In this document: in pieces, positions 32,522-35,759 of the stretch
Layout: each line of letters starts with the position of its first letter
How positions within the stretch are numbered: the first letter of the stretch is position 1
Origin: Halobacteriales archaeon QS_3_64_16
GTDB taxonomy: Archaea; Halobacteriota; Halobacteria; Halobacteriales; Halococcaceae
Assembly: GCA_003021705.1 (NCBI GenBank)
Contig: PXRJ01000031.1
Location: 50,473-86,231, forward strand
DNA length: 35,759 nucleotides
Reading direction: 5' to 3'
Position numbers and translations under genes: made by a program
The notes under the pieces: model-generated
Databases searched by the model: none
The model's input: the letters and a program-made list of their open reading frames with translations, nothing else
What the model was told of the DNA's origin: nothing

Positions 32522-32929
32522 ATGTTCATCGAGAGCGACGAGGAGCTCCGCGAGGTGCTCGCAAAGGAGGTCGTAGCCGTCGTCGGCTGTTCTACCACGC
32601 CCGGAAAGGACGCCCACGAGATCCCGAAGTACCTTCAAGAGAACGGCTATACCGTACTCCCGGTCAACCCGGGTGCCGAGGAGGTCTTCGGGCAGGCAGC
32701 CTACGACTCGATCGCGGACGTCGGGGAGGAAATCGATGTCGTCGACGTGTTCCGGCCGAGCGATGAACTCCCCGGAATCGTCGATGCGACCCTCGATCGC
32801 GAGGAGAAACCGATCCTCTGGACTCAACTGGGTATCCGGGATGACGACGCGCTCGCCCGCGCCCAAGAGGGCGGTCTCGACGTCATCGCGGACCGCTGTA
32901 TGAAAGTCGAGCATAGACGGCTGGTCTGA
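32522..32929 (+). CDS. CoA-binding domain protein (YccU/succinyl-CoA synthetase-like)
   Basis: This 135-residue single-domain Rossmann-fold protein has the pattern VVAVVGCSTTPGKDAHEIPK (nucleotide-binding loop), YTVLPVNPGAEEVFGQAAYDSI, IDVVDVFRPSDELPGIV and ADRCMKVEHRRL, all typical of the small CoA_binding_2 family related to the alpha subunit of succinyl-CoA synthetase. It is cytoplasmic and probably binds CoA or a related nucleotide; the biological role of these proteins is unclear. The ATG at 32522 is supported by a TATA-like box 26 nt upstream. It converges on the coiled-coil gene at 32958 with 28 nt between the stop codons. Confidence 0.92.
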   Translation: MFIESDEELREVLAKEVVAVVGCSTTPGKDAHEIPKYLQENGYTVLPVNPGAEEVFGQAAYDSIADVGEEIDVVDVFRPSDELPGIVDATLDREEKPILWTQLGIRDDDALARAQEGGLDVIADRCMKVEHRRLV

Positions 32930-32957
32930 CCCCCAACCGACCGTCTTCGAGTGCCGC

Positions 32958-33359
32958 TCAGGCGTCCTTAGCGGGATCGGTTCTCGAACCCTCGGTCTCG
33001 GTCCTACCGGCGGTTTCGGTTGTCTCGGTCGAGTCGGCCGCCGCGGGCGTATGCTTGTCGGTCCCAGTCCCGGCCCCATCCGTGGTTTCCGAACCAGCGG
33101 GTTCGGTGGATTCGGCCTCTTCGACGGCGCTCTCGGCGAGGATCGCCTCGCTATCGATGCCCTCCTGTTCCGCCAGCGCGGCGAGCAACGCACGTTGGCC
33201 CTCGAAATCGCGCTCGATGTGATCGACTTTCTCGCTGGTCGCATCGACCTGCTGGCGGAGCGCCCGGAGCTGGTCGCGGAGTTCGTTGACGCGCTTGTAG
33301 AGTTTCTCGGCCGTGTCGGCCACCTTCTGGACTTTCTTCGCCGTATTACCGAGTCCCAT
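32958..33359 (-). CDS. Coiled-coil haloarchaeal protein (DUF5798-like)
   Basis: In this 133-residue protein the first 70 residues (MGLGNTAKKVQKVADTAEKL onwards, through RDQLRALRQQVDATSEKVDHIERDFE) form a predicted coiled coil with heptad-like leucines and valines, followed by LLAALAEQEGIDSEAILA. The last 55 residues are a disordered Thr/Glu/Ala/Ser-rich acidic tail. It has no signal or membrane segment, so it is cytoplasmic and likely oligomeric. It corresponds to what I recall as DUF5798, a conserved haloarchaeal family with no known function. The ATG at 33359 is the only sensible start; the divergent four-TM gene begins 184 nt away. Confidence 0.82.
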   Translation of the reverse strand: MGLGNTAKKVQKVADTAEKLYKRVNELRDQLRALRQQVDATSEKVDHIERDFEGQRALLAALAEQEGIDSEAILAESAVEEAESTEPAGSETTDGAGTGTDKHTPAAADSTETTETAGRTETEGSRTDPAKDA

Positions 33360-33515
33360 ACCCCGACTGAGGTATCGAGCTACCTGGGTGTTTCCGTCGA
33401 GTCGGCTTCCTCCCCTCCTCCCTCTCTGGTCCCGCCGAGATCGTCTCTCGCTGGGGTCGTCGGTCGCCGGGGTCCTCGCTCGTCGGGATACCGGCGCGGA
33501 CGCGTGACGCCGCGG

Positions 33516-33521
33516 TTATTA
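33516..33521 (+). promoter_or_regulatory. TATA-like box for the four-TM protein gene
   Basis: TTATTA is centred about 26 nt before the ATG at 33544. Confidence 0.45.
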
Positions 33522-33543
33522 GGCGGGCTGTCACAACAGGAAT

Positions 33544-33957
33544 ATGGACGCTCGGCGGCTCGCTCCGACGCTCGGCATCGGCTTTTGCTCGTTGGCGCTC
33601 GTCGTCCTCGCGATACCATATCTCCTCGTCGGTAACAGTACCGCCGTGAGCTTCTACTACGCGAACGGCGCGATCAACCCCCTCGTCGCGGGCCTGCTCT
33701 GTGCGATCACGATCGTCGTCTTCGCCGCTGGGAGGGAAGACCGGACCGATCCGGGGATCGCCGCGGGAGTCGGGCTCGCCGTCGGCACGTTCGTGGCACT
33801 GATCGCGATCGCCTGGGCGCTTACGGTCCCCGAGGAGCTGGTCCTTCAACTCTCGCGCAACGATCTGTTGGCCTATCACCGCTCGGCGCTCGTGCTCGCC
33901 TCGGTCGGCGTGTTCGCGAGCGGACTCTGGTACGCCCGAGCACTCTCGCTTCTCTGA
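33544..33957 (+). CDS. Four-transmembrane haloarchaeal protein (DUF7548-like)
   Basis: This 137-residue membrane protein has four hydrophobic segments at about residues 9-29 (LGIGFCSLALVVLAIPYLLV), 44-62, 72-95 and 114-133, separated by short loops; the first loop is GNSTAVSFYYANGAIN and the third EELVLQLSRNDLLAYHR. It has no catalytic motif that I recognise. It resembles a conserved haloarchaeal family I remember as DUF7548. The ATG at 33544 has a TATA-like box about 26 nt upstream, consistent with a leaderless gene. It precedes the SRP RNA gene by 195 nt on the same strand. Confidence 0.78.
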   Translation: MDARRLAPTLGIGFCSLALVVLAIPYLLVGNSTAVSFYYANGAINPLVAGLLCAITIVVFAAGREDRTDPGIAAGVGLAVGTFVALIAIAWALTVPEELVLQLSRNDLLAYHRSALVLASVGVFASGLWYARALSLL

Positions 33958-34152
33958 GTCCCCCCGTCTTCCCTCAGCCGCCCCTGCTTGCCACTTCCTG
34001 TCCCCTTCGAGCCGGGAGCCATTCTCGGCGACTGTGCCGCCTCACGATGGAAGACCGGCGGCTGGCGAGGACCGGTCCGGAAACCCGTAGCGGGAAGTGC
34101 TGCTATCGAAGGCGAAGGGTTCTTGTTTCCCACGCGAAGTAAGTACAATTCG

Positions 34153-34456
34153 GACTAGGTCGGGCAGCTAGGCCCTGCTCGCAACCCGCGCTATGGTCTT
34201 CAGCGGGGGCCGAAACCCGAGTGCGTCCGGCCGACCGGTGTGGGCCCTGCAAGCCAACGTCGAAGCCTCGTCCTGCGGGGGCAGCGGCCCGCGCGGACAC
34301 GCCTGCAGGGGCGCTGTCGCGCGGGTAATCGGGGTCACCCCGTCAGGCGCGGAAGCGAGCAGCGGCCCCCCGGACACCTGTCGCTCGCAGGGTCGCGGGG
34401 TGGAGGAAGCGAGCGGGACACCCCCCACCGGAACGCCGGGCAACCTCGGGCGTCCA
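34153..34456 (+). ncRNA. ffs: SRP RNA (archaeal 7S RNA)
   Basis: About 300 nt with the hallmark helix 8 sequence GTCAGGCGCGGAAGCGAGCA (begins at 34342), containing the GGAA tetraloop and the asymmetric loop that bind SRP54. The 5' part carries the Alu-domain-like sequence GGTCGGGCAGCTAGGCCCTG (from 34159), whose GGGC/GGCCC elements form the loop-loop contacts of archaeal SRP RNAs. The 5' GGAC (34153) can pair with GTCC near 34452, closing helix 1, which archaeal 7S RNAs have. The ends are therefore approximate. With SRP19 and SRP54 it targets membrane and secretory proteins. A CGAAGGGTTCTTG stretch at 34113-34125, about 28-40 nt upstream, may be its BRE/TATA promoter. A T6 run at 34483 lies shortly downstream. 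Confidence 0.9.
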
Positions 34457-34482
34457 TCTTACTCATAACCCACCGCACCCAC

Positions 34483-34625
34483 TTTTTTGCTGAGGTCCTC
34501 GCTCGTTCACTCCGCTCACTCACTGCGGGCTCAGCAAAAACCTGGACTAAAAAGGCCGCTCCTTCGCGCCTGTCGGCGCTCAGTCCCGGCGAACCGCTCG
34601 CTCACTATCGTTCGCTCGCGGATGC
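34483..34625 (+). repeat. Stem-loop repeat, copy C, downstream of SRP RNA
   Basis: Perfect 11-bp outer arms, TTTTTGCTGAG (34484-34494) and CTCAGCAAAAA (34530-34540), enclose a GC-rich loop TCCTCGC...CTGCGGG. After CCTGGACTAAAAA comes the conserved segment 34578-34625, shared in reverse orientation with copy B (22-nt exact core plus a 16-nt exact block). The T-run may also terminate SRP RNA transcription. The open frames crossing this element are arginine-rich and not credible as genes. Confidence 0.7.
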
Positions 34626-34789
34626 GAGTTCGGGCCGCCCCGCAGCGGTCGTTCATTAGCTGTCCCCAATCTAGCAATCGATACGGAAGTCAGCAGACGA
34701 CAAGCAGCCGCGATACCGTGGTCTGCGTCGAGATACCAGCTGCTCGTTGCCCCCTCATCTTTCGCTGATCGCGATCTATTTTCTGACGC
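34626..34789. other. Non-coding interval after repeat copy C
   Basis: No gene, RNA or repeat is recognised here. The sequence is less GC-rich than its surroundings around 34660-34790. Confidence 0.4.
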
Positions 34790-35050
34790 TTACCAGGCGT
34801 CGACCTCACGACCGTCGTCGTACTGCAGGAAATTGAGATAGAAGGTCAACCCACAGCCCTCCTCGTCGTCAGTGACACAGGGGATAGCGATGCCATCGGC
34901 GTCCTCGTAGCCACCGATCGGCGAGGGATCGGCGTAGTCCCATTCCCGCAGGGGGTATTTCGTGACGGACTTGTCGTCGAGGTAGGCGTCGCGCTCGACG
35001 CTGTGAATCACCCCGCAGTAGGGACATTCGTACGTGACGGTGACGGTCAT
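34790..35050 (-). CDS. Small zinc-binding-like protein of unknown function (86 aa)
   Basis: This 86-residue protein begins MTVTVTYECPYCGVIHSVER. A CPYC knuckle near the N-terminus and two further cysteines about 50 residues later (IPCVTDDEEGCGLTFYLNFL) could bind one zinc ion, as in zinc-ribbon proteins. There are no membrane segments. I do not recognise a named family; similar small haloarchaeal zinc proteins are common. The ATG at 35050 is preferred over the one at 35077 because the conserved-looking part starts there and a TATA-like GTAAAAGG lies about 27-34 nt upstream on the minus strand. The gene runs in the same direction as the partial membrane-protein gene upstream, from which it is separated by 77 nt. 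Confidence 0.7.
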   Translation of the reverse strand: MTVTVTYECPYCGVIHSVERDAYLDDKSVTKYPLREWDYADPSPIGGYEDADGIAIPCVTDDEEGCGLTFYLNFLQYDDGREVDAW

Positions 35051-35127
35051 GCCGTGGTCGAAGCGGTCGCCGAACAAACCTTTTACCCCTTGATTCTCCT
35101 CCGGGTCCCTCGGCCGTCGGCTTCGAC

Positions 35128-35759
35128 TCAGACGAACGGCGGCGTACCCGCGGGCTGGGAGATGACCCAGAGACTGACTGCCGTGTAGAATATCATCACT
35201 GCGGTCAGTGCGTACTGGCTCCGGATCGCCTGGAGCCGGCCGGGAAAGAGGTCATACGCCGCAGCGTGGGCCACCCAGATCGCGAGCAGATGCCCCCCGA
35301 GCACGCTCGCGAGCGCCAGCCCGCCGACCCAGCCCGGAAGCACCAACTGCGGGACCGTCGCGGGCGGGGAGAGGGGACTGGTTGCGACGACCAGCAGCGA
35401 GGGCACCAGCGAGAGGAAGTAATCGAAGTAGTGCGCGAGGTGATAGCCCGCGGCGATCGCAAGCAACGAGGGCGCGAACCGGCGGGCGATCTCGCTTGCC
35501 GAGCGGTACGTGCGGGCACTCGCTCGGCTTCGCCGGGCAGCGAGGCGATAGACGCCGAAAAAGAACCCGAACCCGGCTACCAGACAGGCCGGATAGAGGA
35601 ACCCTGAGGGAACGCCGAGGGCAACGACGCCGCGTGCGAAGGTCTCCCAGGCGGGCGTGAGCACCAGTCCGTCGAAGGTCGTCCCCCACAGCAGGGCGAT
35701 GACGAACCCGACCTCGTCCCACCCGTCTACCAGTCGCGTTTCGGTGAGTGCGCTTCCCG
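35128..35759 (-). CDS. Multi-pass membrane protein, C-terminal part (partial)
   Basis: The frame is open to the window edge, so the gene starts outside. The visible 209 residues include about five hydrophobic segments (DEVGFVIALLWGTTFDGLVL, SGFLYPACLVAGFGFFFGVY, FAPSLLAIAAGYHLAHYFDY, GWVGGLALASVLGGHLLAIW, YALTAVMIFYTAVSLWVI). Histidines lie within or at the edges of membrane segments (AGYHLAHYFDYF, GGHLLAIWVAHAA), which could bind a metal or heme, but I cannot assign a family. An internal GTG at 35664 is not the true start, because the upstream frame is also hydrophobic and coding-like. Confidence 0.75.
   Translation of the reverse strand, partial: GSALTETRLVDGWDEVGFVIALLWGTTFDGLVLTPAWETFARGVVALGVPSGFLYPACLVAGFGFFFGVYRLAARRSRASARTYRSASEIARRFAPSLLAIAAGYHLAHYFDYFLSLVPSLLVVATSPLSPPATVPQLVLPGWVGGLALASVLGGHLLAIWVAHAAAYDLFPGRLQAIRSQYALTAVMIFYTAVSLWVISQPAGTPPFV

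Noticed and set aside
34193..34659. Plus-strand frames of 91 and 139 codons over the SRP RNA and repeat C
   Set aside because: They overlap a structured RNA and a repeat that produces similar arginine-rich peptides at another copy. Such frames are often misannotated as hypothetical proteins.

Overview
The window looks like part of a haloarchaeal chromosome. The evidence is GC-rich DNA, strongly acidic proteins, Tat lipoproteins with glycine-rich linkers, DNA polymerase D and clamp-loader genes ending in PCNA-binding motifs, a UbiA-type ether-lipid prenyltransferase, an archaeal SRP RNA, and many genes whose start codon lies 24-30 nt after an archaeal TATA-like box (leaderless genes). I cannot name the genus from sequence alone. 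Layout: (1) 1-3350, minus strand: a peptide/oligopeptide ABC importer (Tat lipoprotein, permease, start of a second permease). (2) 3728-8594, plus strand: a 55-aa haloarchaeal protein, a hairpin-rich repeat, then the PolD large subunit (polC) with a 198-aa mini-intein placed exactly at the catalytic DGDED motif. (3) 8749-18380: a type IV pilus-like locus. A seven-gene minus-strand cluster with overlapping or nearly abutting genes encodes a PilB-type ATPase, a duplicated TadC/PilC membrane platform and five small exported proteins; a convergent plus-strand gene encodes a sixth. All six exported proteins have a class III (prepilin-like) N-terminus. (4) 18598-21086: class I aminotransferase, Lrp/AsnC regulator, GNAT acetyltransferase. 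(5) 21389-23275: an AT-rich island with a GmrSD-like DUF262/DUF1524 restriction-type gene split by one in-frame TGA. (6) 23384-26502: rfcL, a zinc alcohol dehydrogenase and a 70-aa unknown. (7) 26516-29755, minus: a polar amino-acid ABC importer operon (binding protein, permease, ATPase, permease). (8) 29903-33957: an Hsp20-like small protein, tRNA-Arg(UCG) with a duplicated 3' end, a DGGGP synthase-like UbiA protein, a RecA-like ATPase-fold protein, a CoA-binding protein, a coiled-coil protein and a four-TM protein. (9) 34153-35759: SRP 7S RNA, a repeat copy, a small zinc-ribbon protein and a partial membrane protein. How the parts fit together: polC and rfcL are replisome genes whose products probably both dock on PCNA. 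The pilus cluster is a self-contained export and assembly machine. The two ABC systems import peptides and amino acids. The parts most worth a second look are the interrupted restriction gene in its AT-rich island, the active-site intein with non-canonical C-terminal residues, and a family of stem-loop repeats, two of which lie just downstream of stable RNA genes (tRNA-Arg and SRP RNA).
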